A stretch of DNA of 64,000 nucleotides from Halonotius aquaticus. Lineage in GTDB: Archaea; Halobacteriota; Halobacteria; Halobacteriales; Haloferacaceae. Of the stretch, positions 43,752 to 51,978 are shown piece after piece. Under the pieces are notes generated by a model that worked only from the letters and a program-made list of their open reading frames with translations, ran no database searches and had not been told where the DNA came from. A program made the position numbers and the translations under genes. The first letter of the stretch is position 1. Each line of letters starts with the position of its first letter. The stretch covers positions 1-64,000 of the forward strand of contig NZ_QKNY01000005.1 of assembly GCF_003605575.1 (NCBI RefSeq), written 5' to 3'.

Positions 43752-46007
43752 TTAGCTCTCGGTCGTAGTATGCTCCCGTTCGTAGCCGAACGGGGTATAC
43801 TCGCGGCCGCCGCCGTCGAAGAACTTCCCGAAGAACTCGACGTATTCGAGACGCACCGCCTGCAGGCCGGCACTCGTCACACCAAGCGCGAGGACGAGGA
43901 TGTGACCGAGAACGAGGACGAGAATCCCGATCAACAGCGAGGCGGCTTCCCCGTGGACGAGTCCCGGGAACAACACGCCGGTGACCGCCTCACCGTGATA
44001 GGTGCCCTGTTCGAGGTAGTACGCCGGCGAGTGTTGCAGCCCGAAGTGCCACTCCGCACCGTGGCTCGTTTCGGTGACCCACACGCCGAAAAACAGGAGG
44101 TTGACCGTGAAAGCCATCCCCGCCTTGGCGAGCAGCACCGCCGCAAGTCGGGTGTACGACAGCACGTTGACAAGGACGTTCAGGAATTCGACGACCTCGA
44201 TCGGCTCGCCGAGGGCCAAGAGGAACAGCCCGATGACGAAGACCAACAGCGGGATCGTGAATTCGCCACCAATCACCGGAATGCTGAACAGCCCCATCGC
44301 CGGGAAGCCACTGAATCCGAGTGGGAGCACACCCTCAGCAGCGAAGGTGGTGTAGATGAACTCCGGCACCGCACCGCGAACCGCGTCGCTGAAGACCCAG
44401 ACCCACAGCCCATTCATCATCAGGATCCACGAGCCGTTTTCGTAGATCGCGTGTTTGAGGTCGTGAATCTGGAAGTCCTCGATGAAGCCGAGAATCCACG
44501 CGATATTGAGGTGGACAACACCGACGAGCACGCTGACGACGAGCCAGCCGCGGGCCCAGTCGGCACCAGCCGGCGAGAGACCCTTCTCTATCGGTGCGTG
44601 GGCAAGGTCGACGACGCCTTCCCAGAAGTACGTCGCAATCACGTGTAAGCCGAACAGCTCACCGTAGAGAATCCCAAAGACAGCGGTGAACACACCGGCG
44701 GCGATGGTGACCCCGCCCATGCTCTTGAATCCCTGACTGTCGAAGGCCGTATACAGGTAGTAGCCGATCCCCATGTAGATGAGCCCGTAGCCGAGGTCAC
44801 CGATCATGAACCCGAAAAAGGCCGGGAACGTCAGAAAGAGGATGACCGTCGGATCGAACTCGTTGTACTTTGGCCGGCTGACAGCTTCGATGAGCACTTC
44901 GAACGGTTTGACGATGCCGGGATTGCTCTGGATGATCGGCGGATCGTCATCGTTCATCGTGACCGCGCCACCGCCGTCGGCGACGACTTCGCCGCCATCG
45001 GTAGCAGCCTCGGCATCAGCGTCAGCCGCGCTGCCGTGGTCTTCGACGTGCGCCTCGCCGTTCGATTTGAATTCGGCGCGCTCGATCTCGTCGACATCGA
45101 CCGGGCCGTCGACCTCGCTATCGAGCGTGGCCGCAAGGTCGTCGTAGCGGTCGGTCGGAATCCAGCCCTCGGCGACGAAGGCGTTGGTCGTCGTCGCAAA
45201 CGACAGTGGCGCCTCCTTCTTTTGGGCCTCAATGGCGAGATACTCCTCAGCCGCGAGCAGGAAGCCAGCCGACTCAGCTTTGACTGTTTCCAACTCGGCT
45301 TCGACCTCGCCGAGTTCGGCTTCGAGTGTTTCCTTTTCGCTTTCGAGGTCAGCGACGTACTGCTTGGGAGAGGTCTCGGCGTCAGGCACCGATAGCGTCG
45401 TGAACTCGACACCGACGAGTGAGTCGGCGATGAGTTCACTTGTGGGGTCGTACCCCTCGGCGGGCTGGGCGAAGATCGCCTGTGTGTCGCCGCCCGTGAA
45501 GATCTCGAAGCGGTTGATCGTCTCCTCGTCGTCGAGTTCCGCGGCGATGGCGTCGCGGTCGCCGTGGCCGACGAGGACGGCCAGCGAGTCGTAGCCGCTC
45601 AGGAGAGCCAAATCAAGCCCGAGTTCGGCGAAGGGGGCGACCGCCTCGATCTCCTCGTTGATCTCGCGGATCTGGGTTTCAAGCTCGCCGCGCTGGTCGT
45701 CGAGGTCGTTGATGCGGTCGCGGAGCTCGGGGAGCTCGGCGTTGAGTTCCTCGCGGTCGACGATCCGGGTCTGGCCGGCGTCGTCGTCCTCGATCCCGAG
45801 CGTGCTTTTGAGCGCGCGAACGGTGACGAGTTGCTCGTTGGTTTCCTCCGCGCTTTCCAGCGAGCGGCCGCCGTCGAAGCCCTTCCAAGAGCCGTCGTAG
45901 TCAGACAGATCCAGCAGGTTCAGTGCGTGGACAGCCTCGATGACGTCGTCGATGACGCGTTTTGAGCCCGTCACCGACACCTTGCTCATCTGCTCAGGTC
46001 TGAGCAT
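43752..46007 (-). CDS. atpI: A-type ATP synthase subunit I (subunit a)
   Basis: Large membrane stator subunit of 751 residues that forms the ion half-channels against the K ring. Residues about 1-340 are cytoplasmic and carry two acidic coiled-coil stretches plus an Ala/Asp-rich linker (ADADAEAATDGGEVVADGGG). Residues about 375-720 contain some eight helices, including PTVILFLTFPAFFGFMIGDL, LGEPIEVVEFLNVLVNVLSYTRLAAVLLAKAG with the essential arginine, and a final AGLQAVRLEYVEFFGKFFDG. Complete and undisturbed by the island, which begins 35 bases past its stop. Its start overlaps atpH by 14 bases. Confidence 0.96.
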   Translation of the reverse strand: MLRPEQMSKVSVTGSKRVIDDVIEAVHALNLLDLSDYDGSWKGFDGGRSLESAEETNEQLVTVRALKSTLGIEDDDAGQTRIVDREELNAELPELRDRINDLDDQRGELETQIREINEEIEAVAPFAELGLDLALLSGYDSLAVLVGHGDRDAIAAELDDEETINRFEIFTGGDTQAIFAQPAEGYDPTSELIADSLVGVEFTTLSVPDAETSPKQYVADLESEKETLEAELGEVEAELETVKAESAGFLLAAEEYLAIEAQKKEAPLSFATTTNAFVAEGWIPTDRYDDLAATLDSEVDGPVDVDEIERAEFKSNGEAHVEDHGSAADADAEAATDGGEVVADGGGAVTMNDDDPPIIQSNPGIVKPFEVLIEAVSRPKYNEFDPTVILFLTFPAFFGFMIGDLGYGLIYMGIGYYLYTAFDSQGFKSMGGVTIAAGVFTAVFGILYGELFGLHVIATYFWEGVVDLAHAPIEKGLSPAGADWARGWLVVSVLVGVVHLNIAWILGFIEDFQIHDLKHAIYENGSWILMMNGLWVWVFSDAVRGAVPEFIYTTFAAEGVLPLGFSGFPAMGLFSIPVIGGEFTIPLLVFVIGLFLLALGEPIEVVEFLNVLVNVLSYTRLAAVLLAKAGMAFTVNLLFFGVWVTETSHGAEWHFGLQHSPAYYLEQGTYHGEAVTGVLFPGLVHGEAASLLIGILVLVLGHILVLALGVTSAGLQAVRLEYVEFFGKFFDGGGREYTPFGYEREHTTTES

Positions 46008-46332
46008 TCACGGCCTCCTCGAAGCGATCGATGGCCAGCTCGACGGCCTCGTCGATCCGGTCTTGGGCCTCCTCGACGAGCTCCTCCCGGGCTGCCTCGC
46101 CCTCTTCGAGGATTTCCTCACGGCGGGCGTCGATCTCCTCGCGGGCCGCCTCCAGTCGCTCGGCCGCGTCCTGTTCGGCCTCCTCCTCGGCCGTCGTGCG
46201 GATCTCGTCGGCGTCGGATCGGGCCTCGGCGATGCGTTCCTCGGCGTCGGCTTCCGCCTCGGCAACGATCTCCTCGGCGTCGTCCTCGGCCGCCTTGATC
46301 TCGTTGAGAACCTCTTGTCTCGGCATGCTCAC
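45994..46332 (-). CDS. atpH: A-type ATP synthase subunit H
   Basis: Peripheral-stalk helix of 112 residues, almost entirely Ala/Glu/Asp/Arg (MPRQEVLNEIKAAEDDAEEI, then repeated AEADAEERIAEA). It pairs with AtpE in the right-handed coiled-coil stator. It leads the minus-strand operon and overlaps atpI by 14 bases. Confidence 0.93.
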   Translation of the reverse strand: MSMPRQEVLNEIKAAEDDAEEIVAEAEADAEERIAEARSDADEIRTTAEEEAEQDAAERLEAAREEIDARREEILEEGEAAREELVEEAQDRIDEAVELAIDRFEEAVNAQT

Positions 46333-46357
46333 TAATCATCCGGAATTGCAGTAGCTG

Positions 46358-46366
46358 CATATAAGG
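46358..46366 (-). promoter_or_regulatory. Promoter of the ATP synthase operon
   Basis: The minus strand reads CCTTATATG, a strong archaeal TATA element, 26-34 bases upstream of the atpH ATG. The spacing implies a nearly leaderless transcript. It sits in the 134-base gap shared with the divergent methyltransferase gene. Confidence 0.6.
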
Positions 46367-46466
46367 TGTTTGCGGAACGTCTCGGCGGTTCGATGGGTCT
46401 GTGTCGGCTCCGCGTGTTCAGCAAATCCGTACCGTTATTGTCACGCCGCCCATAGGGAATACTGAC

Positions 46467-47156
46467 ATGGGAATCCTTGAGAACAAGGCCAGAGCGCGCC
46501 TGTTCTACAAATATCTCTCGAAGGTTTACGATACAATCAACCCCTTCATCTGGAACGACGAGATGCGCGACGAGGCCATCGCGTGGCTCGACATCCAGCC
46601 CGACGACCGCGTCCTCGATGTGGGCTCAGGCACCGGGTTTGCGACCGAGGGGCTGCTCCAACACACCGACAACGTGTACTGTCTCGACCAGTCGATCCAT
46701 CAGATGGAGAAGGCCTTCGCCAAGTTCGGCAAGCACGACAAGGTAAAATTCCACCGCGGCGACGCCGAACGCCTCCCGTTTGCTGACGACACGTTTGATC
46801 ACCTCTGGTCGTCAGGCTCGATCGAGTACTGGCCCAACCCGATCGACGCCCTCGAAGAGTTCCGGCGGGTCACCAAGCCCGGCGGCCGCGTCCTCGTTGT
46901 CGGCCCCGACTATCCAAACTCGGTCGTCATGCAGAAACTCGCCGATGCGATCATGCTGTTTTACGACGAAAACGAGGCCGACCGCATGTTTGAGACTGCC
47001 GGCTACACTGACTTCGAACACCATATCCAACAGGCCAGCCCCGGTAGCCCGAAGGCGATCACGACGGTTGCGACCGTCCCGGCGGCCGCGGCCACAGACG
47101 GCGTTGCCGACGCAGCCACCGACCACGCCACAGCCGGTGATTCCGCGGCTGATTAA
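46467..47156 (+). CDS. SAM-dependent methyltransferase, quinone/MPBQ type
   Basis: Protein of 229 residues. Class I methyltransferase motifs: VLDVGSGTGFATEGLLQH (SAM binding), VYCLDQSIHQMEKA, DAERLPFADDTFDHLWSSGS, then FRRVTKPGGRVLVVGPDYPN. The N-terminal ARLFYKYLSKVYDTINPFIWN resembles menaquinone and 2-methyl-6-phytylbenzoquinone methyltransferases, so a role in respiratory quinone synthesis is plausible. The C-terminal 30 residues are Ala/Asp-rich and variable. It is divergent from the ATP synthase operon. The ATG at 46467 is the first start with homology. Confidence 0.82.
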   Translation: MGILENKARARLFYKYLSKVYDTINPFIWNDEMRDEAIAWLDIQPDDRVLDVGSGTGFATEGLLQHTDNVYCLDQSIHQMEKAFAKFGKHDKVKFHRGDAERLPFADDTFDHLWSSGSIEYWPNPIDALEEFRRVTKPGGRVLVVGPDYPNSVVMQKLADAIMLFYDENEADRMFETAGYTDFEHHIQQASPGSPKAITTVATVPAAAATDGVADAATDHATAGDSAAD

Positions 47157-47202
47157 CGCGCCGTAGCCTCCAGGCTGGGCCGCAGAAAAACACGTCCTCG
47201 CG

Positions 47203-47766
47203 CTATTCGTCGATAAACTCGTTGTCGCGCCAGTCGACACCGTTTTTCCCGGCACTGTTCTGTGGGTTTTCGACGACCTCGACGGTTGCGGGCCGTTGTT
47301 CGCCTTCGACGATCCGTGTTGCTTCGAGCTCGCCGTCGTGCTCGGAGATCGCTGTCAGCGTCCCTTTCTCAGAGAGCTTGGCGATCTCGGTGAGCACCTC
47401 GAACATCCCGTACTGGACGGCGGTGTTCTGGAGCACGGTTTCGCGGTCGCCCTTGAAGCAGGCGAACTCGACGAGCTCCGAGGGGATCTCTTCTTCCTCC
47501 TCGTCGCCCCAGCTCGGCCCGCCGGCCCGCGGCGGTTCCTCCTCGTAGACCCGGGTTTCGGTCACGCTGGCTTTGAGTTGGGCTGTTGGGGTGTATTTGC
47601 TGAGGCTCTCGTCGCTGGCCTCGGCGTTGATGATTAACGTGTTGTTGCGTCGGGTGAGTGTCACCTCGTCGATCTCGTCGGGGAGATCTGGATCCTCCAG
47701 ATACTCCTCTAGGTCTTCGAGCGGCAATTCAAGCGTCGAGTGGAGACGGAATACGCGGCCTGTCAT
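47203..47766 (-). CDS. Conserved haloarchaeal protein (DUF7110-like)
   Basis: Acidic soluble protein of 187 residues. It begins GRVFRLHSTLELPLEDLEEY and has a beta-rich half with EVTLTRRNNTLIINAEA, then VEFACFKGDRETVLQNTAVQ and GMFEVLTEIAKLSEKGTLTA. I associate this with DUF7110 from memory. No cysteine motifs or membrane segments. Function unknown. It is convergent with the methyltransferase gene. Confidence 0.72.
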   Translation of the reverse strand: MTGRVFRLHSTLELPLEDLEEYLEDPDLPDEIDEVTLTRRNNTLIINAEASDESLSKYTPTAQLKASVTETRVYEEEPPRAGGPSWGDEEEEEIPSELVEFACFKGDRETVLQNTAVQYGMFEVLTEIAKLSEKGTLTAISEHDGELEATRIVEGEQRPATVEVVENPQNSAGKNGVDWRDNEFIDE

Positions 47767-47903
47767 GATGTTGGATGGTGGTGTCGTCGACGTGGGTGCC
47801 GATACCTACCGACTGTAGGGCCCCCACTGGTATATGGGCTATCCTTTCGTGTCCGCCAGCGACCGATGGCTGTGGGCGGCGTCGCCAGCGACCTCGTGTG
47901 GGC

Positions 47904-48245
47904 TCAGGTCGTCAGCGTCGCTTCGAGTTCGCCGCGCTCGTCGAGTTCGGTCAGAATATCGCTGCCGCCGACAAACTCGCCGTCGACGAACGTTTGCGGG
48001 ATCGTCTCCCAATCGCTGTGAGTCGATAGGGCTTCGCGGTACTCGTCGAGGGCCGGCAGCACGTCGACGGTCTCAAACTCCGTGACGTGTTCGCTGATCA
48101 ACTCAAGGGCGTTGGCCGAGTAGCCACACTGCGGCATCAGTTGATTCCCCTTCATGAACAGCACCACATCGTTGCTTTCGATCGCCTCATCGACGCGTTC
48201 CTGGACGGACTCGGCGTCCAGTTCGCTGTCGGGTTGGAAGGTCAT
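47904..48245 (-). CDS. Monothiol glutaredoxin family protein
   Basis: Protein of 113 residues with the glutaredoxin-like pattern VVLFMKGNQLMPQCGYSANA: CGYS replaces the CGFS of monothiol glutaredoxins that bind iron-sulphur clusters. TIPQTFVDGEFVGGSDILTEL is the family's C-terminal signature. Haloarchaea lack glutathione, so another thiol presumably serves as the cofactor. The ATG at 48245 (MTFQPDSEL) is preferred. A 137-base gap separates it from the DUF7110-like gene. Confidence 0.87.
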   Translation of the reverse strand: MTFQPDSELDAESVQERVDEAIESNDVVLFMKGNQLMPQCGYSANALELISEHVTEFETVDVLPALDEYREALSTHSDWETIPQTFVDGEFVGGSDILTELDERGELEATLTT

Positions 48246-48356
48246 ACCACTCCATAGGAACGACGGGGCCATAGGCGTTGCGTCCGGTTCCCTCTCCGGG
48301 TGCGCCCGCTGGCGGCCATCGGCACCCGTTGGAATCCGACACCTCCTTGTAGGCTG

Positions 48357-48566
48357 ATGGAATCAGCCATGGGTATGAACGCGAACATCACCTGGGGCGG
48401 CGCGGGGCTCGTGTTGGCACTGGCCGGCACCGCGTTTGTCATCTCTGAGATCCAACACGGGATCGAAGTTGGCAACCCCTTGCCCGTCGCCTACGGCGGT
48501 GCGGTCGTCCTGGCAACCGTTATCGCCGTCCTGTTGATCGTCCCGAGCATGCGATCGAGCAGTTAA
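48357..48566 (+). CDS. Small membrane protein, two predicted TM segments
   Basis: Protein of 69 residues, or 65 if started at the ATG at 48369 (MGMNANITWG). Two hydrophobic segments, about residues 14-30 and 42-63, with a short EIQHGIEVGNPLP loop. It ends in SMRSSS. No family recognised. It lies 112 bases downstream of the divergent glutaredoxin gene, followed by PHP. Confidence 0.55.
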   Translation: MESAMGMNANITWGGAGLVLALAGTAFVISEIQHGIEVGNPLPVAYGGAVVLATVIAVLLIVPSMRSSS

Positions 48567-48641
48567 GCCGATCGCTGACAGCCCCCTGTCGACCGCGACG
48601 CAAACGGGGGGAGTTATTAGCGTCGCCACGAAGGAAGCGAT

Positions 48642-49328
48642 GTGTTTCGCGTCGAGCTTCACGCCCACTCGGAACGCTCCCATGACGGCCGCGACCCCGT
48701 CGATCTATTGCTCGAACAGGCCGCGGCCGTCGGGCTCGACGCGCTTGCGATCACCGACCACGACGAGATCGACGCCAGCATCGAGACCGCGGTGAGCGCG
48801 CCAGACTACGGCCTTGTCGGGATCGTCGGCATGGAGGTCACCAGCGCTGTCGGCCACATCCTTGCGTTGGGCATCGACGAACTCGTTCCGCCGGGGCTCT
48901 CCTACGATGAGACGCTCGACCGCATCCACGATCAGGGTGGAATCGCCGTCGTTCCCCATCCGTTCCAGAAATCCCGCCACGGCGTCGCCCCGCATATCAC
49001 CGACGACCAACTCGCTTCGGCCGACGCCATCGAGGTCTACAACTCCCGGCTGTTTACCGGCCGGGCGAACCGCCAAGCCGAACAGTTCGCCCTCGAACGC
49101 GAACTCCCGATGACCGCCGGCAGCGATGCCCACATCTCCGAGCTGGTCGGCCAAGCGGTCACCGAGGTCGACGCCGACGAGCCAACCGCCGACGCGATTC
49201 TCGATGCGATCCGCGGCGGCCGAACCAGCGTTATCGGCCACCGAACACCGTGGCACGTTAGCCTCCGGCAGTTCGGCGGCGGCGCGAAACGCCGCGCCCA
49301 GCGGGCGATCCGTGAGTTGTTCCGATGA
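48642..49328 (+). CDS. PHP-domain phosphoesterase
   Basis: Protein of 228 residues. The metal-binding motifs of the PHP superfamily are complete: VELHAHSERSHDG, AITDHDEID, PHPFQKSRHG and GSDAHISE. Such proteins act as phosphatases or phosphodiesterases of nucleotides or histidinol phosphate; the substrate is open. A short basic end (GGGAKRRAQRAIRELFR) follows. The start is GTG at 48642. Its stop overlaps the asparagine-synthase-like gene by four bases. Confidence 0.88.
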   Translation: MFRVELHAHSERSHDGRDPVDLLLEQAAAVGLDALAITDHDEIDASIETAVSAPDYGLVGIVGMEVTSAVGHILALGIDELVPPGLSYDETLDRIHDQGGIAVVPHPFQKSRHGVAPHITDDQLASADAIEVYNSRLFTGRANRQAEQFALERELPMTAGSDAHISELVGQAVTEVDADEPTADAILDAIRGGRTSVIGHRTPWHVSLRQFGGGAKRRAQRAIRELFR

Positions 49329-50491
49329 GGCAGCCACCACAGCCGCCGCTTCGCGGTGCCGACCCCGACGTTGTGCGCGCCGCGCTCGATGGGGGCGATC
49401 CGCTGCCCGGCACAAACGGTCGCGGCCCAGCGGATATGGGTGGTTTCGGCGGCCGTCTCGACGATCGTCTCGTCCGGGATATTCTGGGTCGCCAGCCGGT
49501 CTACAGTGAGGCCGACGCAGCCGACCCGACCGCCGACGGCGCGTGGGCGTTCACGCCTGGCGACCTTGAGGATCCAGTTGTCGTCCCACCTGGCGGCGTC
49601 CGCACCGCCGACGGCGACGAGACGAGACTCACGCTCTCGGAGCCGCCGGCCGCCGACAGCGACGCGGCGATGGCGGCCGTGACCGACGCACTCACGGGCG
49701 CGCTCGGCGTTGACGCCGACACCGAGAAGACGGCCACAGACGACGTTGCCGTCGCCTTCTCTGGTGGGGTCGACTCAGCGCTTGTCGCCAGCGGCTTCCC
49801 GGACGCGCCACTGTACGTCGTCGGCTTCGAGGGCTGCCACGACATCGCCGCCGCCCGCGAGGCTGCCGCCGCAATTGACCGCGCCGCCGACCTCACGGTC
49901 ATCGAACTCACTCACGACGATCTGATCGACGCCGTCCCGCGGGTCGCTGCTGCGATTGACCGGACAAATCCGATGGACGTAACGATCGCGCTGCCGCTGC
50001 TCGTTGTCGCCGAGCGGGCCGCAGCCGACGGCTACGATCGCCTCGCGCTCGGCCAGGGGGCGGACGAACTGTTCGGCGGCTACTCGAAGGTCGTCGAGCC
50101 GGCCGACGATCACCGCGTCGACAGCGACACGGTTCGCGGCGCGGTGCGGGAGACGATCGAGACGCTACCCGGTCAGCTGGAACGCGACGTGTGTGGGCTC
50201 TCGGCCGCTGGCGTTGAGCCGGTGACGCCGTTCCTCCAGGATCGCGTTGTCGACGCCGCGTTGCGGCTGCCCGGCGAGTTGCTGGCGACGCCTGAGGCGC
50301 GGAAGGTTGCCCTGCGGCGGGTTGCTCGTGAGACGGTCGGCCTCCCGGACTCTGTCGCGGGCGCGGACAAGAAAGCGGTACAGTATGGCACCTACGTCAG
50401 CCGCGAGTTGGATCGGCTCGCTCGCCAAAACGGGTATAAGCGACGGATGGACGACCACGTCGGGCAGTATATTCGCGAGCTGTGCAACTGA
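49325..50491 (+). CDS. Asparagine-synthase-like PP-loop protein without glutaminase cysteine
   Basis: Protein of 388 residues. The C-terminal two thirds is the asparagine synthetase ATP-pyrophosphatase domain: VAFSGGVDSALVASGF as PP-loop, TNPMDVTIALPLLVVAERAA, LGQGADELFGGYSKVV, then PFLQDRVVDAALRLP. The N-terminal 130 residues are shortened, with no Cys at position 2 (MRQPPQPPL), so the glutaminase half is lost or degenerate; GGFGGRLDD and ILGRQPVYSE are its remains. It may use free ammonia or another amine. Translationally coupled to the PHP gene. Confidence 0.85.
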   Translation: MRQPPQPPLRGADPDVVRAALDGGDPLPGTNGRGPADMGGFGGRLDDRLVRDILGRQPVYSEADAADPTADGAWAFTPGDLEDPVVVPPGGVRTADGDETRLTLSEPPAADSDAAMAAVTDALTGALGVDADTEKTATDDVAVAFSGGVDSALVASGFPDAPLYVVGFEGCHDIAAAREAAAAIDRAADLTVIELTHDDLIDAVPRVAAAIDRTNPMDVTIALPLLVVAERAAADGYDRLALGQGADELFGGYSKVVEPADDHRVDSDTVRGAVRETIETLPGQLERDVCGLSAAGVEPVTPFLQDRVVDAALRLPGELLATPEARKVALRRVARETVGLPDSVAGADKKAVQYGTYVSRELDRLARQNGYKRRMDDHVGQYIRELCN

Positions 50492-50528
50492 GACCTGACT
50501 TTTTCACCATCGCGGCTGAATCCCGGCT

Positions 50529-51068
50529 ATGAATCGACGCGACGTGCTCACGCTCGCCGGCGGGCTCACGCTGTCGACGACGCTGGCTGGCTGTTTCAGC
50601 GTTGAGCAGAACGAATCCGAGGGTCAAACCAACGGCAACGAATCTGAGAGCCCAAGCGACGACAACGAATCGACAACCGCTGACGACGACAGCGAGTTGG
50701 ATCTCCGCGAGGCCAACGTTGTGAGTGTTGTCGTCGATGACAGCGGCGGAGCGAGTACGTTCACTGTTGGTCTCCACCACGACGACGCTGGCGAGGAGGG
50801 GTATGCCGACTGGTGGCAGGTCGAAACGCTTGATGGCACACAACTCGGCCGCCGTGATCTCACACACCCACATGACGAACAGCCGTTTGAGCGAAGCGAG
50901 CCGATCGAAATCCCTGACGACGTAACCTGTGTCGTCGTTCGCGGCCACGACCAGACACACGGCTACGGCGGCCGCGCGGTCGTCGTGAATCTTGATTCCG
51001 GTGGGCAGAACGCGATCCAACAGGGGTCGGAGCGACAGGCCGTCAGCGAAAGCGACTGTCCAGCGTAA
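50529..51068 (+). CDS. Tat-type lipoprotein
   Basis: Secreted protein of 179 residues. The N-terminus MNRRDVLTLAGGLTLSTTLA followed by GC has a twin-arginine and a lipobox (LAGC), so the protein is probably exported folded and lipid-anchored outside the membrane. A Ser/Asp/Glu linker (residues about 25-58) precedes a beta-rich domain with VVSVVVDDSGGASTFTVGLH and VTCVVVRGHDQTHGYGGRAV. The domain is not recognised. It may bind a metal through the His residues in LHHDD and HPHDE. Confidence 0.75.
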   Translation: MNRRDVLTLAGGLTLSTTLAGCFSVEQNESEGQTNGNESESPSDDNESTTADDDSELDLREANVVSVVVDDSGGASTFTVGLHHDDAGEEGYADWWQVETLDGTQLGRRDLTHPHDEQPFERSEPIEIPDDVTCVVVRGHDQTHGYGGRAVVVNLDSGGQNAIQQGSERQAVSESDCPA

Positions 51069-51127
51069 CGTCTCGGCGGCAACTCCTGACCGTGTGACAC
51101 CGTCCCGCGGTGCGGCGAGTCCGAAGC

Positions 51128-51244
51128 GGTTAAACGGGCTTCGGGGATAGAACAGGCAACTCACTGCGGTTACGGGCTACCAGTGGGCACCCGGTTCGCC
51201 GGGACGAAATGTGGTCGGCCTGACCGACTGAATCGCAAGCGCCC
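51128..51244 (+). promoter_or_regulatory. Promoter and structured leader of rpl15e
   Basis: GGTTAAAC at 51128-51135 is a TATA-like element, giving a leader of about 95-100 nt. Positions 51185-51244 can fold: outer stem GGGC/GCCC (51185-51188 with 51241-51244), hairpin CCCGG-TTCG-CCGGG (51190-51203) closed by a UUCG tetraloop, and hairpin GTCGG-CCTGA-CCGAC (51214-51228). This resembles an autoregulatory ribosomal leader. Predicted by eye only. Confidence 0.45.
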
Positions 51245-51254
51245 GAGGACAACT

Positions 51255-51845
51255 ATGGCACGAAGCGTCTACTCACACATCCGCGAAGCATGGGAGAGCC
51301 CAAGCGAGGGCAAACTCGCCGAACTACAGTGGCAGCGCAAACAGGAATGGCGGAACCAAGGAGCGATCGAACGCGTCGATCGCCCAACCCGCCTCGATAA
51401 GGCTCGCTCGCAGGGCTACAAAGCCAAACAGGGCGTTGTTGTCGCCCGCGTGTCCGTCCGCAAGGGCGGGGCGCGCAAGCAGCGACACAAAGCCGGTCGC
51501 CGTACCAAACGGCAGGGCGTCAACCGTATCGGCCGCCGGAAATCGATCCAGCGCATCGCCGAGGAGCGCGCCTCCCGGAAATACCGCAACCTCCGGGTGC
51601 TGAACTCCTACTGGGTCGGCGAAGACGGCTCACAGAAATGGCACGAGGTCATCCTCATCGACCCGAACCACCCCGCCATCGAGGCCGACGACGACCTCAA
51701 CTGGATCTGCGAGGATCAACACAAGGGTCGGGCGTTCCGTGGCCTCACCAACGCGGGCGACAAAGGCCGCGGCATGCAGACCCGTGGGAAAGGGACTGAG
51801 CACGCGCGCCCGAGCGTCAACAGCGATCGCAACCGCAGCAAGTAG
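51255..51845 (+). CDS. rpl15e: 50S ribosomal protein L15e
   Basis: Protein of 196 residues that is unusually basic for this genome. The start MARSVYSHIREAWESP, then YKAKQGVVVARVSVRKGGARKQRHKAGRRTKRQGVNR and ERASRKYRNLRVLNSYWVGEDG, is diagnostic of L15e. It ends in a basic GKGTEHARPSVNSDRNRSK. The ATG at 51255 is used; an upstream in-frame GTG at 51183 would convert the structured leader into protein and has no family support. Confidence 0.96.
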   Translation: MARSVYSHIREAWESPSEGKLAELQWQRKQEWRNQGAIERVDRPTRLDKARSQGYKAKQGVVVARVSVRKGGARKQRHKAGRRTKRQGVNRIGRRKSIQRIAEERASRKYRNLRVLNSYWVGEDGSQKWHEVILIDPNHPAIEADDDLNWICEDQHKGRAFRGLTNAGDKGRGMQTRGKGTEHARPSVNSDRNRSK

Positions 51846-51978
51846 CTGCTCACCTCGGTCTCACGACCGCTGCTCACCGATCGAGCCCCGGGTTCGGGCT
51901 GTTTTCCGTCGAATTGTCGATTCCCAGACAGTGATAACCTACATCTTTTTCTTATATTAGACTGATGTACCGGACAAT

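Noticed and set aside
51183-51254. N-terminal extension of L15e from the in-frame GTG
   Set aside because: The L15e family begins at MARSVYSHIREAW; the extension coincides with the hairpin-rich leader and has no family support.
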